Source: an uncultured Muribaculaceae bacterium (GTDB lineage Bacteria > Bacteroidota > Bacteroidia > Bacteroidales > Muribaculaceae). Taken from it: 64,000 nucleotides of DNA. The position numbers were made by a program, and so were the translations under genes. Positions 8,789 through 19,035 of this stretch are shown piece by piece; the stretch's first letter is position 1; every line of letters begins with the position of its first letter. The stretch spans positions 186,001-250,000 of the forward strand of contig CALUMG010000001.1 of NCBI GenBank assembly GCA_944321705.1. The letters run 5' to 3'. Under the pieces are notes generated by a model. It was not told the DNA's origin. It saw only the letters and a list, made by a program, of their open reading frames with translations, and did no database searches.

Positions 8789-11137
8789 ATGCCAAAGAAT
8801 TTAGTAATAGTCGAGTCACCTGCCAAGGCGAAAACGATAGAAAAATTTTTAGGAAAAGAGTATAAAGTAATGTCAAGTTACGGTCATATAAGGGATCTTC
8901 ACAAAAAAGATTTCAGTATTGACTTTGACCATGATTATGCTCCGATATATGAAATACCTTCCGAAAAGAAAGAATTGGTGAAGGAATTGAAAAAGGCTGC
9001 CAATGATGCCGACATGGTGTGGCTCGCTTCCGATGAAGACCGTGAAGGGGAAGCCATAGCGTGGCACTTATACGAAGTATTGGGCTTGACTCCCGAGAAA
9101 ACGCGTCGCATCGTGTTTCATGAAATTACCAAGCCTGCCATATTGCATGCAATAGCCAATCCGCGCGGCATAGATTATAATTTGGTAGACGCTCAACAAG
9201 CGCGGAGGGTACTTGACCGTATCGTGGGATTTGAATTGTCTCCTGTATTGTGGAAGAAGATAAAACCGGCTTTATCGGCCGGCCGTGTGCAAAGTGTTGC
9301 CGTCAGGCTGATTGTTGAGCGGGAAAAAGAAATCAAGGCGTTCACAAGTGAGCAATATTACCGCATCACAGCGCAGATGCACAGTGCCAATGCCGCGTCG
9401 GCTCTATTCAATGCGGAATTGAATTGCCGCATGAAGGATGCCAAGGCTGCCGAAAAGTTGCTTACCGACTGCAAGAATGCCGAGTATGTAGTGGGCGACT
9501 CGGTTGTCAAGCCGTTAAAAAAATCGCCTGCGCCGCCGTTCACCACGTCTACTTTGCAACAGGAAGCTGCACGCAAACTTGGATTCACTGTTTCGCAAAC
9601 CATGATGGTTGCCCAGAAACTTTATGAATCAGGATTTATAACCTACATGCGTACCGACTCGATGAACTTGTCGTCGCTTGCAATAAACTCGATAAGTGAA
9701 GAAATAAAAAATGAAATAGGTGCCGAATATTTAAAGGTGCGCAAGTATCACACCAATTCCAAGGGTGCACAAGAAGCTCATGAAGCAATACGCCCCACCT
9801 ACATAAGCAAGCATGAAATTTCGGGAACGGCGCAGGAAAAGAAGCTGTATGACTTGATATGGAAGCGTACCATAGCTTCGCAAATGGCCGATGCGCAAAT
9901 TGAAAAGACTACAGTAGATATTCTCATATCGGGACGTAACGAAAAATTTGTAGCTACCGGAGAGGTCGTTAAGTTTGACGGTTTCTTGAAAGTGTACATG
10001 GAAACTCGTGATGACGACAATTCTGCGGGAGAAGGTAATAATGTGGCCGACGAGCAAGTCTTGTTGCCAAAAATGAACAGCGGAGACAAGATAATTGCCG
10101 ACTGTGTGACGGCGATGCAGCGTTTCACACAGCAACCTCCTCGATACACTGAAGCTTCATTGGTGAAAAAGCTGGAAGAATTGGGTATAGGCCGTCCGTC
10201 GACCTATGCGCCAACCATTTCTACCATTCAGAACCGGGACTATGTGGAAAAAGGCGAGAAAAAAGGGTCGGAACGCAAGTATGAGGTGATGGAATTGAAG
10301 AATGGCAAGATTTCAAAGAAAGAAAAGACTGAAGTCACAGGTGCCGATAAGGGAAAACTGGTCCCAACCGACATAGGAATGGTGGTCAATGATTTCTTGC
10401 AAGAATATTTTCCGGCCATCATGGATTATAATTTCACCGCAAAGATTGAAGAGGAGTTTGACGAGATTGCTGATGGAGAGATGAAATGGAACGACGGTAT
10501 TGACAAGTTTTACCGCCAATTCCATCCGTCGGTGGAAAAAGTGTCAAAGTTGCGTCTTGAGCACAAAGTGGGAGAACGTATGCTTGGAACCGACCCTAAG
10601 ACCGGAAAACCTGTCTCGGTGAAAATAGGCCGCTTTGGTCCCCTTGTACAACTTGGCAGCACCGATGGTGATGACAAGCCGCATTTCGCGCCTTTGCAGA
10701 AGAACCAGTCGGTAGGTACTATAACCCTTGAGGAAGCTCTGAAGTTATTTGAATTGCCTCGTGCACTTGGCGATTTTGAAGGCGAGGAGGTGAGTGTCGG
10801 AGTAGGCCGTTTTGGCCCGTATGTGAAGCATGCCGGCAAGTATGTTTCAATTCCCAAGGAAATGTCGCCACAAGATATAACCCTTGAGGAAGCTGTGAAA
10901 CTGATAGAAGAGAAACGTTCCACCGAAGCAAAGAAAGTCCTCATTTCATTCCCGGAAGATCCCGAAATGGAGGTGCTTAACGGACGTTATGGTGTGTATA
11001 TTTCTTATAAGAAACAGAATTACAAGATTCCGAAAGGAACGGATACTTCTTCGCTTACATATGAAGATTGCAGGGCAATAGTAGCCGATGAGGCTAACGC
11101 TTCAAAGAAAAAAGCACGTCGGACGGCAAAGAAGTAA
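8789..11137 (+). CDS. topA: DNA topoisomerase I
   Basis: 782 residues. Type IA topoisomerase that relaxes negative supercoils by transient single-strand cleavage. The Toprim domain is at the N-terminus (LVIVESPAKAKTIEKFLG, then WLASDEDREGEAIAWHL with the acidic metal-binding residues). The catalytic tyrosine is Tyr286 in GFITYMRTDS. The C-terminal region lacks the zinc-finger cysteines of the E. coli enzyme and instead carries repeats around GRFGPLVQLGS and GRFGPYVKHAG, as is usual in Bacteroidetes. The tail is Lys/Arg-rich. Single gene preceded by a ~220-base leader with inverted repeats. Confidence 0.97.
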   Translation: MPKNLVIVESPAKAKTIEKFLGKEYKVMSSYGHIRDLHKKDFSIDFDHDYAPIYEIPSEKKELVKELKKAANDADMVWLASDEDREGEAIAWHLYEVLGLTPEKTRRIVFHEITKPAILHAIANPRGIDYNLVDAQQARRVLDRIVGFELSPVLWKKIKPALSAGRVQSVAVRLIVEREKEIKAFTSEQYYRITAQMHSANAASALFNAELNCRMKDAKAAEKLLTDCKNAEYVVGDSVVKPLKKSPAPPFTTSTLQQEAARKLGFTVSQTMMVAQKLYESGFITYMRTDSMNLSSLAINSISEEIKNEIGAEYLKVRKYHTNSKGAQEAHEAIRPTYISKHEISGTAQEKKLYDLIWKRTIASQMADAQIEKTTVDILISGRNEKFVATGEVVKFDGFLKVYMETRDDDNSAGEGNNVADEQVLLPKMNSGDKIIADCVTAMQRFTQQPPRYTEASLVKKLEELGIGRPSTYAPTISTIQNRDYVEKGEKKGSERKYEVMELKNGKISKKEKTEVTGADKGKLVPTDIGMVVNDFLQEYFPAIMDYNFTAKIEEEFDEIADGEMKWNDGIDKFYRQFHPSVEKVSKLRLEHKVGERMLGTDPKTGKPVSVKIGRFGPLVQLGSTDGDDKPHFAPLQKNQSVGTITLEEALKLFELPRALGDFEGEEVSVGVGRFGPYVKHAGKYVSIPKEMSPQDITLEEAVKLIEEKRSTEAKKVLISFPEDPEMEVLNGRYGVYISYKKQNYKIPKGTDTSSLTYEDCRAIVADEANASKKKARRTAKK

Positions 11138-11157
11138 TGTGTAATCGACATAGTCGC

Positions 11158-11430
11158 TTATATGAACCAAATGGCGATGAATGCCAACCATAACACGACG
11201 AGCAGAACGTTGGAAACAGCGGGACGCTCGTCGTATGTTTTATATGCCAGATACAAAGAAAGGACGGCATATATCGGGAATAGGAGTAGTAACAGGTTGG
11301 TTGGATTCTCGGGTTCGTCGAATGGTGCCGATGTTTGCATCATCAGAGGCCAGCTCAGTACCGTGATTATTGATATGGCGCAAATTGTTTTGAACCACAG
11401 AGGCTTGTTGTTATGTTGTTTGTCAGTCAT
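11158..11430 (-). CDS. Small three-helix membrane protein of unknown function
   Basis: 90 residues. After a polar N-terminus (MTDKQHNNKPLW) there are three hydrophobic segments: TICAISIITVLSWPLMM, LLLLLFPIYAVLSLYLAY and VLLVVLWLAFIAIWFI. No family recognised. It is convergent with topA, 20 bases away. The hydrophobic pattern and the polar positive N-terminus support a real inner-membrane protein; homologs would settle it. Confidence 0.6.
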   Translation of the reverse strand: MTDKQHNNKPLWFKTICAISIITVLSWPLMMQTSAPFDEPENPTNLLLLLFPIYAVLSLYLAYKTYDERPAVSNVLLVVLWLAFIAIWFI

Positions 11431-11524
11431 TTTGTGTCGTTTGTGATAATGGAATAAGAGCCTAATGCAAAATTACAGCATAAAAAGTTATTTTCAACCT
11501 GTCTTAGTGGTAAAAACGAAATGA

Positions 11525-11565
11525 AAAAACGTCATGAGGCGGATATCTCTCATGACGTTTTTATT
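11525..11565. terminator. Bidirectional hairpin terminator
   Basis: A perfect 13-bp stem (11526-11538 with 11549-11561, 10-base loop) is bounded by A runs on the left and T runs on the right. It sits 25 bases after the stop of the minus-strand acyl-CoA synthetase gene and probably ends that transcript. Confidence 0.8.
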
Positions 11566-11589
11566 TGATTATCTAATGTTTTCAAGTGC

Positions 11590-13254
11590 TTATTTCTGCT
11601 TGGCACTCTTGTCGCGAATTTCCACACGCCTTATTTTACCACTGATGGTTTTAGGAAGTTCATCAACAAATTCCACGACACGAGGATATTTGTAGGGAGC
11701 AGTCGTGTGCTTCACATGATCTTGAATCTCTTTGATGAGTTCAGGTCCTTCTTTGCCTTTGTATTCCTTCGATAATACGATTGTAGCTTTCACCACTTGT
11801 CCGCGTATTTCATCGGGAACGCCGGTGATGGCACATTCCACTACGGCCGGATGGGTCATTAGTGCCGATTCCACTTCGAACGGGCCTATGCGGTATCCGC
11901 TCGATTTGATTACATCATCTTTACGACCGATGAACCAGTAGTAACCGTCCTGGTCGCGCCATGCCACATCGCCTGTGTGGTATATGCCGTCATGGCATGT
12001 GGATTGCGTGAGTTGAGGATCTTTGTAATATTCTTTGAACAAGCCTATCGGACGTTCGTTGCCATGAAGTTTCACGACTATTTCGCCTTCTTCTCCGTCT
12101 TCAGCCCAACGGCCGTCGGACGTGAGCAGTGCGATGTCGTATACAGGTCCTACTTTTCCCATTGAACCCGGTTTGGGTTCGAGATATGGATATGTGCACA
12201 ATGTGACTGTCGTTTCAGTTTGTCCGTATGCTTCCATCAATTTTATGCCTGTGAGCTTATACCATTCGTCAAATACGTTTGGATTAAGGGCTTCTCCGGC
12301 AATTGTGCAATATTTCAGGGTTGAAAGGTCAAATTTGGTCAAATCCTCGCGAATTAAGAAACGGAAGACCGTCGGCGGCGCGCAGAACGATGTTATTCCG
12401 TAGTTGTGAATCATGTGCAGCACGTCGACCGGTTTGAATTTCTCGAAGTCATATACGAATATGTTTGCTCCTACGAGCCATTGTCCATAATATTTCCCCC
12501 ACACGGCTTTTCCCCAACCGGTGTCGGCAAGGGTGAAATGGAGGCTGTCCTCGTCGAGGTTGTGCCAGTATTTTGCCGTGATTATGTGACCAAGCGGATA
12601 AGTGAAAGTGTGGGCCACCATCTTTGGCTCACCGGTAGTTCCCGATGTGAAGTACATCAAAGAAATATCGTCGTTGCTGTTTACTTTCTCGGGCTTTACA
12701 AACTCGGGAGCGTTTTCGCTTCCTGCATTGAAGTCAATCCATCCTTCCGGAACCTCGGGGCCTATTGAGAACAGCTTTTTAATGGTTGGAGATTGTGGTA
12801 ATGCCTTGTTGACATGTCCGAGTACTATTTCATCGCCTACGGCTACAATGGCTTTAATGCTTGCGGCATTGGCGCGATATATGATGTCTTTTTCTGTGAG
12901 GAGGTGGGTGGCCGGAATTACTGTTGCCCCTATTTTGTGTAATGCCGTTATTGCAAACCAAAATTGATAACGGCGTTTCATTATGAGCATTACCATGTCG
13001 CCGTGTCCTATTCCGTTTTGCATGAACATAGAAGCAACTTTGTCGCTTTCACGTTTTATGTCGGCAAATGTGAATTGTATTGCTTTCCCTTCTTCATTAG
13101 TCCATAGCAGGGCTTTTTTGTCGGGATTGGTGCGTGCCCATTCATCGACCACATCATAGGCGAAATTGAAATTCTCGGGGACTTTTATATGAAAGTTATG
13201 TAAAAAGTCTTCATAAGAATCGAAAACTGTTCTATCAAGAAATTTTTCTAACAT
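11590..13254 (-). CDS. AMP-binding acyl-CoA synthetase
   Basis: 554 residues of the ANL superfamily, which activates a carboxylic acid with ATP to an acyl-adenylate and then the CoA thioester. Visible motifs: P-loop-like YFTSGTTGEPKMVAH near 204-218, EAYGQTETT near 330, the hinge TGDVAWRDQDGYYWFIGRKDDVIKSSGYRIGP-type region near 425-455, and the catalytic lysine in PKTISGKIRR near the C-terminus. It resembles the medium-chain/acetate-type synthetases common in gut Bacteroidales. The XRE-cupin regulator gene lies 37 bases upstream on the same strand, suggesting an operon and regulation by the acid substrate or a product. Substrate not determinable by eye. Confidence 0.9.
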   Translation of the reverse strand: MLEKFLDRTVFDSYEDFLHNFHIKVPENFNFAYDVVDEWARTNPDKKALLWTNEEGKAIQFTFADIKRESDKVASMFMQNGIGHGDMVMLIMKRRYQFWFAITALHKIGATVIPATHLLTEKDIIYRANAASIKAIVAVGDEIVLGHVNKALPQSPTIKKLFSIGPEVPEGWIDFNAGSENAPEFVKPEKVNSNDDISLMYFTSGTTGEPKMVAHTFTYPLGHIITAKYWHNLDEDSLHFTLADTGWGKAVWGKYYGQWLVGANIFVYDFEKFKPVDVLHMIHNYGITSFCAPPTVFRFLIREDLTKFDLSTLKYCTIAGEALNPNVFDEWYKLTGIKLMEAYGQTETTVTLCTYPYLEPKPGSMGKVGPVYDIALLTSDGRWAEDGEEGEIVVKLHGNERPIGLFKEYYKDPQLTQSTCHDGIYHTGDVAWRDQDGYYWFIGRKDDVIKSSGYRIGPFEVESALMTHPAVVECAITGVPDEIRGQVVKATIVLSKEYKGKEGPELIKEIQDHVKHTTAPYKYPRVVEFVDELPKTISGKIRRVEIRDKSAKQK

Positions 13255-13291
13255 TTTGCTTGATGTTGTATATGGTTTGTTAATTATGTGG

Positions 13292-13849
13292 TTATGAAAT
13301 AATTGCGATGAATTTCACTTGCTCGCCGTTCAGAGCTCTCATTCGATGAGGAAGTGTGGCGTTGAAAATAATGCTGTCGCCGGTTTCCAGTATTATCGTG
13401 TTGCCCGAAATCTGTATTTCCATGCGTCCTTCCACCACATAGTTGAATTCTTGCCCGCTGTGAGAATTGAATGCACCTCGTGGCTGGTCGCTGGGTTCTA
13501 CTGTTACCATGAAAGGATTTATTACCTTGTTGGCAAAACCCGCTGCGAGCGACTGGTAGCTGTAGGCTTTTGAACGTTCGACACTCAGTCCGTTCCCGTT
13601 GCGTGTAACGAAATAGCTGCTCATCTTAGGTTCTTCCCCAAATAATATTGCAGGCAATTCTACTTCAAATTTGTGGGCAAGAGTGCGAACAAAACTTACC
13701 GGAACATCTTTTTCTCCCGATTCATAAGAGAGATATGTGTCTACATCGATACCGCAAACGTTTGCAATATCTTCAGGACTCATGTCAAGAGCCTCTCGAA
13801 GCCCCTTTAAACGTGTCGCTACGTTTTCGATATTTTCTATTTTAGTCAT
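13292..13849 (-). CDS. XRE-family regulator with C-terminal cupin sensor domain
   Basis: 185 residues. Residues ~10-65 are a Cro/CI-type helix-turn-helix (LKGLREALDMSPEDIANVCGIDVDTYLSYESG). Residues ~110-180 form a cupin barrel (RGAFNSHSGQEFNYVVEGRMEIQISG, then LETGDSIIFNATLPHRMRAL) that probably binds a small ligand. Proteins of this layout usually control the adjacent metabolic gene, here the acyl-CoA synthetase directly downstream. A minus-strand -7 element (CAAATATA on the plus strand at 13920-13927) is 71 bases upstream of the ATG. Confidence 0.9.
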   Translation of the reverse strand: MTKIENIENVATRLKGLREALDMSPEDIANVCGIDVDTYLSYESGEKDVPVSFVRTLAHKFEVELPAILFGEEPKMSSYFVTRNGNGLSVERSKAYSYQSLAAGFANKVINPFMVTVEPSDQPRGAFNSHSGQEFNYVVEGRMEIQISGNTIILETGDSIIFNATLPHRMRALNGEQVKFIAIIS

Positions 13850-14238
13850 AAAAATGTTGTTTTAACATTTAAAGTGTTAATTGCCATGCAATATGCGTGG
13901 TTTTATAACCTTTCTGAAACAAATATAGGAAATCTTGATTTAAATCATAATTTATTTAAGAAAAAAGAATATTTTTTTGCTAAAAAACCGCACGAAACAT
14001 GTTTTTATGTGCATTTTTTTGCACACAAAGGATTGATATGTGCCACTTTAGTAGTCAGGTTTTATGATGTTTGCATAATTTTGTCGTGTTTTTTGTTGAC
14101 TATTTCATGTGTCATGTCAATGGGAAAAAATAAATGAATTTATTTTTCTTATTATGCTAGACTTGCACTATCTTTGTGGATATAAATACCTATGATTTTG
14201 TACCATTAACTATTATATACAATTAAAAAATTAATAAC
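13850..14238. promoter_or_regulatory. AT-rich divergent intergenic region with promoters for the XRE gene and the amylase
   Basis: 389 bases, no gene. Minus-strand -7 candidate TATATTFG-type element: TATATTTG complement at 13920-13927. Plus-strand -7 candidates: TAATTTTG at 14076-14083 and TATCTTTG at 14169-14176, the second being 63 bases before the amylase start. The AT-rich palindrome GATTTAAATC lies near 13938-13947. No RNA gene seen. Confidence 0.45.
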
Positions 14239-15645
14239 ATGAAGAAGTTGTTTTATGGATTTTTGTGCTTAATGCTCGGTTGGACGGGATTTTCGTGCAA
14301 TAATGGCAAGACGGCACAACAGGTCGAGGAAAAAGACTCGACGTTGACCGAAGTGATTCACCCTGATTGGACTCGTAACGCTGTGATTTATGAGGTAAAT
14401 TTGCGTCAGTATACCAAGGAAGGTACAATCAAGGCTTTTGAAGCTCATTTGCCGCGACTCAAGGAGCTTGGTGTGGATATATTGTGGTTCATGCCGATAC
14501 ATCCGATTTCGGAGAAGAATCGCAAAGGCGAGCTTGGTAGCTATTATGCCGTAAAAGATTACAAGGCTGTGAATCCTGAGTTTGGAACGCTTGAGGATTT
14601 CAAAGCCATGATTGACAATGCCCACAAGGCTGGTTTCAAGGTTGTGATAGACTGGGTGCCAAACCATAGTGGATGTGATAACGCTTGGGTGACAGAACAT
14701 CCCGATTGGTATGTAAAGAATGAGGAAGGTAAAATGTATGGGCCGTATGATTGGACCGATGTTTATAAATTTGACTACTCCAATAAGGAAATGCGTGCAG
14801 GAATGCTTGATGCCATGAAGTTCTGGGTTAATCTTGGAGTAGATGGGTTCCGTTGCGACGTGGCAGGAGAGGTCCCGACCGACTTCTGGGATGAAACTCG
14901 TCCGGCTTTGGATTCCATAAAGCCTGTGTTCATGCTTGCAGAGGCTTCAAAGCCTGAATTGGCAAAGAAGGCTTTTGACATGAGCTATAACTGGCCGATG
15001 AAAGACTTGTTCAACGAAATAACGGCAACTCAAGGCATCAACAAACGTGCGCGTGCCGATGTGAAATATGATAAAAATGCCGAGTCGATTGATTCTCTTC
15101 TTGCCGAGCAGGCAGTAACTTATCCGGGCGATACTTACATGATGAACATGATTACAAATCATGACCTCAATTCATGGGAAGGCACGGAATATGATCGTTA
15201 TGGCAAGGGCGTTGATGCTTTTGCGGTGTTGACCTATACATTGCCCGGGATGCCGTTGATTTACACGGGCCAGGAAGTGGGAATGGATCGTGCATTTGAA
15301 TTCTTTAAGAAGGACACTCCTCCCGACTGGGATGCAAAGAACGATTGTTTTGAATTCTATAAAAAGCTCAATGCTCTCAAGCATGGTTGCACTGCTCTCA
15401 AGGCCGGTGTGGAAGGTGCACCATTGGTACGTTATGCAACAACCAATCCCGATTTGTATATATTCTCGCGCAGCGATGCTAATGGCGGTGTGCTTGTCAT
15501 AACAAATTTGAGCAACGATGAAGCTGCAATTGAATATAGCGGAACTGCTCCGGTTGTAAAAGCTGTCAATTATTTTTCGGGAGTTGAAGAAGAAATTCCA
15601 GCTTCAATAGAAGGGTGGGGCTATCGAGTTTACACGATAAAATAG
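14239..15645 (+). CDS. Alpha-amylase family glycoside hydrolase (GH13), lipoprotein
   Basis: 468 residues. The N-terminus is a lipoprotein signal (FLCLMLGWTGFSC, Cys20), so the enzyme is membrane-anchored in the periplasm or on the surface. All four GH13 regions are visible: VVIDWVPNHSG near 135, GFRCDVAGEVP near 205 with the nucleophile Asp, MLAEASKPEL near 235 with the acid/base Glu, and MITNHDLNSW near 305. A short beta-rich C-terminal domain follows (GVLVITNLSNDEAAIEYSG). It hydrolyses alpha-glucans such as starch or maltooligosaccharides. It stands alone, with no SusC/SusD pair nearby, and ends at a strong terminator. Confidence 0.93.
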   Translation: MKKLFYGFLCLMLGWTGFSCNNGKTAQQVEEKDSTLTEVIHPDWTRNAVIYEVNLRQYTKEGTIKAFEAHLPRLKELGVDILWFMPIHPISEKNRKGELGSYYAVKDYKAVNPEFGTLEDFKAMIDNAHKAGFKVVIDWVPNHSGCDNAWVTEHPDWYVKNEEGKMYGPYDWTDVYKFDYSNKEMRAGMLDAMKFWVNLGVDGFRCDVAGEVPTDFWDETRPALDSIKPVFMLAEASKPELAKKAFDMSYNWPMKDLFNEITATQGINKRARADVKYDKNAESIDSLLAEQAVTYPGDTYMMNMITNHDLNSWEGTEYDRYGKGVDAFAVLTYTLPGMPLIYTGQEVGMDRAFEFFKKDTPPDWDAKNDCFEFYKKLNALKHGCTALKAGVEGAPLVRYATTNPDLYIFSRSDANGGVLVITNLSNDEAAIEYSGTAPVVKAVNYFSGVEEEIPASIEGWGYRVYTIK

Positions 15646-15687
15646 GAGTTTGCTGTAATTTGAAAATTTTATTTTCATGATATGATG

Positions 15688-15719
15688 ACGGCACCGTGGT
15701 AACAACGGTGCCGTTTTTT
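15688..15719 (+). terminator. Rho-independent terminator after the amylase gene
   Basis: A perfect 10-bp GC-rich stem (15688-15697 with 15705-15714, 7-base loop) runs into six Ts, 43 bases after the amylase stop codon. Confidence 0.9.
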
Positions 15720-15931
15720 CACGTTTAGAGTGTGAGATGCGGTTTTACGAAATGGATATTGATTGATGTGTTTAATTCCGCATGCCAGTGGCAGCAGTGG
15801 TGAGAAAATTAATGAGTGTGAGTGTTGTGGGGACAAGATGATTGCATGCTTGAGATTGGCATGATGTAAGTAACATGTGATTTCGGGATTGAACCCATGT
15901 AGGTTTTTAATGTGGACGATGATATAAAAAA
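15720..15931. other. Intergenic stretch without a recognisable gene
   Basis: About 210 bases lie between the amylase terminator and the gapA terminator. A minus-strand reading frame crosses it, but its composition (His- and Cys-rich, running into both terminators) argues against a gene. I see no RNA or repeat. Confidence 0.4.
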
Positions 15932-15960
15932 TTAGGGCATGCAATTTTGCATGCCCTAAA
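15925..15960 (-). terminator. Terminator of gapA
   Basis: A 13-bp self-complementary stem (15932-15944 with 15947-15959; in practice about 11 bp with a 6-base loop) is followed on the minus strand by a T run, 30 bases after the gapA stop codon. Confidence 0.85.
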
Positions 15961-15991
15961 ATCTGTATTGTTAATCTCAGAAAACTCTAAA

Positions 15992-17005
<1,014 letters not shown>

Positions 17006-17153
17006 TTATAAAAATTAGTTTGGTTAAAATTTAGTCCAATATTTTGTCTGCATCAATTTATCTGGAAAACAATTTAGGGTTTATTACCCCGGTTTGCCGC
17101 ACACATTATAGTTGTGTTTGCATGGTGTGGCCGAAGCCTTGTTTTTTCCGCTA

Positions 17154-17161
17154 CAAAATTA
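17154..17161 (-). promoter_or_regulatory. Candidate -7 promoter element for gapA
   Basis: CAAAATTA on the plus strand reads TAATTTTG on the minus strand, matching TAnnTTTG. It is 152 bases upstream of the gapA start, giving a leader of ~145 bases. Confidence 0.5.
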
Positions 17162-17215
17162 ATATTTTTTTTTGAATTATGTTATTATGACTGTGAAATA
17201 ATGGAAAAATTTCCT

Positions 17216-17223
17216 TAATTTTG
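17216..17223 (+). promoter_or_regulatory. Candidate -7 promoter element for mscL
   Basis: TAATTTTG matches the consensus exactly and lies 46 bases before the mscL start codon. Confidence 0.5.
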
Positions 17224-17268
17224 GTTGAATATTAAATGACTGATTGTGAACTCTAATTAAGAAAGTGT

Positions 17269-17727
17269 ATGGGCTTTTTGAAGGATTTCAAGGATTTTGC
17301 CATGCGAGGTAATGTGCTTGACATGGCAGTGGGTGTGATAATAGGCGGAGCATTCGGGAAAATCGTGTCATCGCTGGTAAATAATGTCATCATGCCTTTG
17401 TTGGGGAAAGTGGTGGGAGGAATAGACTTCACGTCACTGAAGTGGGTGCTTGCTCCCGAAGTTCTTGATGCCGAAGGTAATGTGGTGTCGGCTGGCGTGG
17501 ATGTGGAATATGGAATATTCTTGCAGAACACGCTCGACTTCATCATAATAGCATTTTGCGTATTCGTGATGGTGCGGGTTGTTAACAAATTGATAAATAG
17601 CAAAAAGAAAGAAAGTAAGCCTGCGGTGGTGGAAACTCCGGCCGATGTGAAGTTGCTGACTGAAATTCGCGATTTGTTGCGTGAGCAAAATAAAGCTGCA
17701 AACGGTAAAACCGATTCCAAATCGTGA
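17269..17727 (+). CDS. mscL: Large-conductance mechanosensitive channel
   Basis: 152 residues. Pentameric inner-membrane channel that opens under high membrane tension to release solutes on hypo-osmotic shock. Visible are the amphipathic N-terminus (GFLKDFKDFAMRGNVLDMAVG), TM1 with the tight GGAFGK packing motif, a periplasmic loop of ~45 residues, TM2 (FIIIAFCVFVMVRVVNKLI) and the cytoplasmic helix (LLTEIRDLLREQNKA). Length is slightly above the usual ~135 because of the loop and linker. Single gene with its own promoter. Confidence 0.96.
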   Translation: MGFLKDFKDFAMRGNVLDMAVGVIIGGAFGKIVSSLVNNVIMPLLGKVVGGIDFTSLKWVLAPEVLDAEGNVVSAGVDVEYGIFLQNTLDFIIIAFCVFVMVRVVNKLINSKKKESKPAVVETPADVKLLTEIRDLLREQNKAANGKTDSKS

Positions 17728-17758
17728 TCATGAATATGTAATCAAGCAAAATGTTTAC

Positions 17759-17797
17759 TATTTTTGCAATTGCCGCGTGTTGGATTATGCGCGGCAA
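17759..17797 (+). promoter_or_regulatory. Candidate promoter and 5' hairpin for the acyltransferase gene
   Basis: TATTTTTG (17759-17766) matches the -7 consensus. A perfect 8-bp GC-rich inverted repeat (17770-17777 with 17790-17797) begins where transcription would start. The same hairpin could instead be a weak mscL terminator, but no T run follows. Confidence 0.4.
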
Positions 17798-17841
17798 GTT
17801 GTTACTTGTGCATTGATTCAAATTGAAATATAAAAAATCTG

Positions 17842-18888
17842 ATGGTTGAGCTTGTATCCGGGAAGAGTCGCGAAATGTTGAAACGAGGTAATTGCTTCGA
17901 TGTAATACGTTATTATCTGGCATTTGTCGTGGTTTTCGCGCATTTCTCGGTATTGACGGGTGCTAATAATTTCAATTGGATTACCAATAGCGGAGAAGCC
18001 GTGTCGGGCTTCTTCACATTGAGCGGTTTTTTGGTCTTTTACAGTTTCATCCGTAATCCTTCGTTGAAAAAATATGCCCTCAAGAGGGTAAGGAGGATTT
18101 TTCCTCCATATTTCTTCATAGTGGCCTTGTGTGTGATTGCTGGTGCTTTTCTCACGATTCTTTCACCGGGGGAGTATTTCTCTTCCACGATGTTGTACAA
18201 GTATATTGTTGCCAATTGCAGTTTTCTAAACTTTATTGAACCAAATTTGCCGGGAGTGTTTGTCGACAATGTGATGAGTGCGGTCAATGGCTCTTTGTGG
18301 ACGATGAAAGTAGAATTGATGTTATATGCGTCAGTTCCGATAGTTTATTTCTTTTTCAAGCGTTTCAACAAGCTTGCGGTATTGGTCGTTATTTTCGCGT
18401 TGTCGATAGGATACAGGGAAATTTTCTTGTATTTGTATGAAGTCAAAGGCAACACAGCGTATGAAATGCTGGCAAGACAAGTTGGGGCGCAGCTTGTGTA
18501 TTTCTATTCGGGGACTGCTATATTGTTGTATTTTGAGCATTTTCAGCGTTATGTCAAGTATTTGTTGCCTGCTGCCTTGATTTTATATGTAGGAAGATAT
18601 TATGTGGATTCATTGCAATTTGTCGCGCCTTTTTCTTTCGCAATATTGATAATAGGCATAGCTTACAATGTCAAGTTCTTGAATATTTTTTCTCGATTCG
18701 ACAATGTGTCGTATGGAGTTTATCTATTCCATTTCCCTGTAATCCAAACGATAGTTCATTTTCAATTACATGAATATAGCTATGCGTTGGCTCTTCTCAC
18801 AGCGATTTTCGGAACGGTGGCACTTGCATGCCTATCGTGGAAGTTCATCGAGAAGCCGATATTGAACCGGGGGAAAGTCCGTCCATGA
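17842..18888 (+). CDS. Acyltransferase family 3 (OafA/YrhL-like) membrane protein
   Basis: 348 residues with about ten hydrophobic segments. The family motif is at the N-terminus: CFDVIRYYLAFVVVFAHFSVL with the conserved His in the first membrane segment, followed by GFFTLSGFLVFYSF and the Arg-rich loop LKRVRRIFPPYFF. These enzymes transfer acyl groups, often acetyl, to cell-surface polysaccharide or lipid across the inner membrane. The acceptor is not known. The start may be the ATG at 17842 or the in-frame ATG at 17875, which lies closer to the family start. Confidence 0.88.
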   Translation: MVELVSGKSREMLKRGNCFDVIRYYLAFVVVFAHFSVLTGANNFNWITNSGEAVSGFFTLSGFLVFYSFIRNPSLKKYALKRVRRIFPPYFFIVALCVIAGAFLTILSPGEYFSSTMLYKYIVANCSFLNFIEPNLPGVFVDNVMSAVNGSLWTMKVELMLYASVPIVYFFFKRFNKLAVLVVIFALSIGYREIFLYLYEVKGNTAYEMLARQVGAQLVYFYSGTAILLYFEHFQRYVKYLLPAALILYVGRYYVDSLQFVAPFSFAILIIGIAYNVKFLNIFSRFDNVSYGVYLFHFPVIQTIVHFQLHEYSYALALLTAIFGTVALACLSWKFIEKPILNRGKVRP

Positions 18889-19035
18889 GACATGGGAACT
18901 TGCGTTACATGGGCTATTGGATGGATTTTGAATGAAATGTGATTAGATATTGGGATTCTATTGCTAATTTTGTGATGCAAAGGTTGAAAGTGCATGAGGT
19001 TGTGCCACTTGATATTTGGAGCGGTTATCTTGATC

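Noticed and set aside
15675..15944. Minus-strand open frame of 89 codons between amylase and gapA
   Set aside because: It overlaps the terminators of both neighbouring genes, has a biased His/Cys-rich composition and no recognisable domain.
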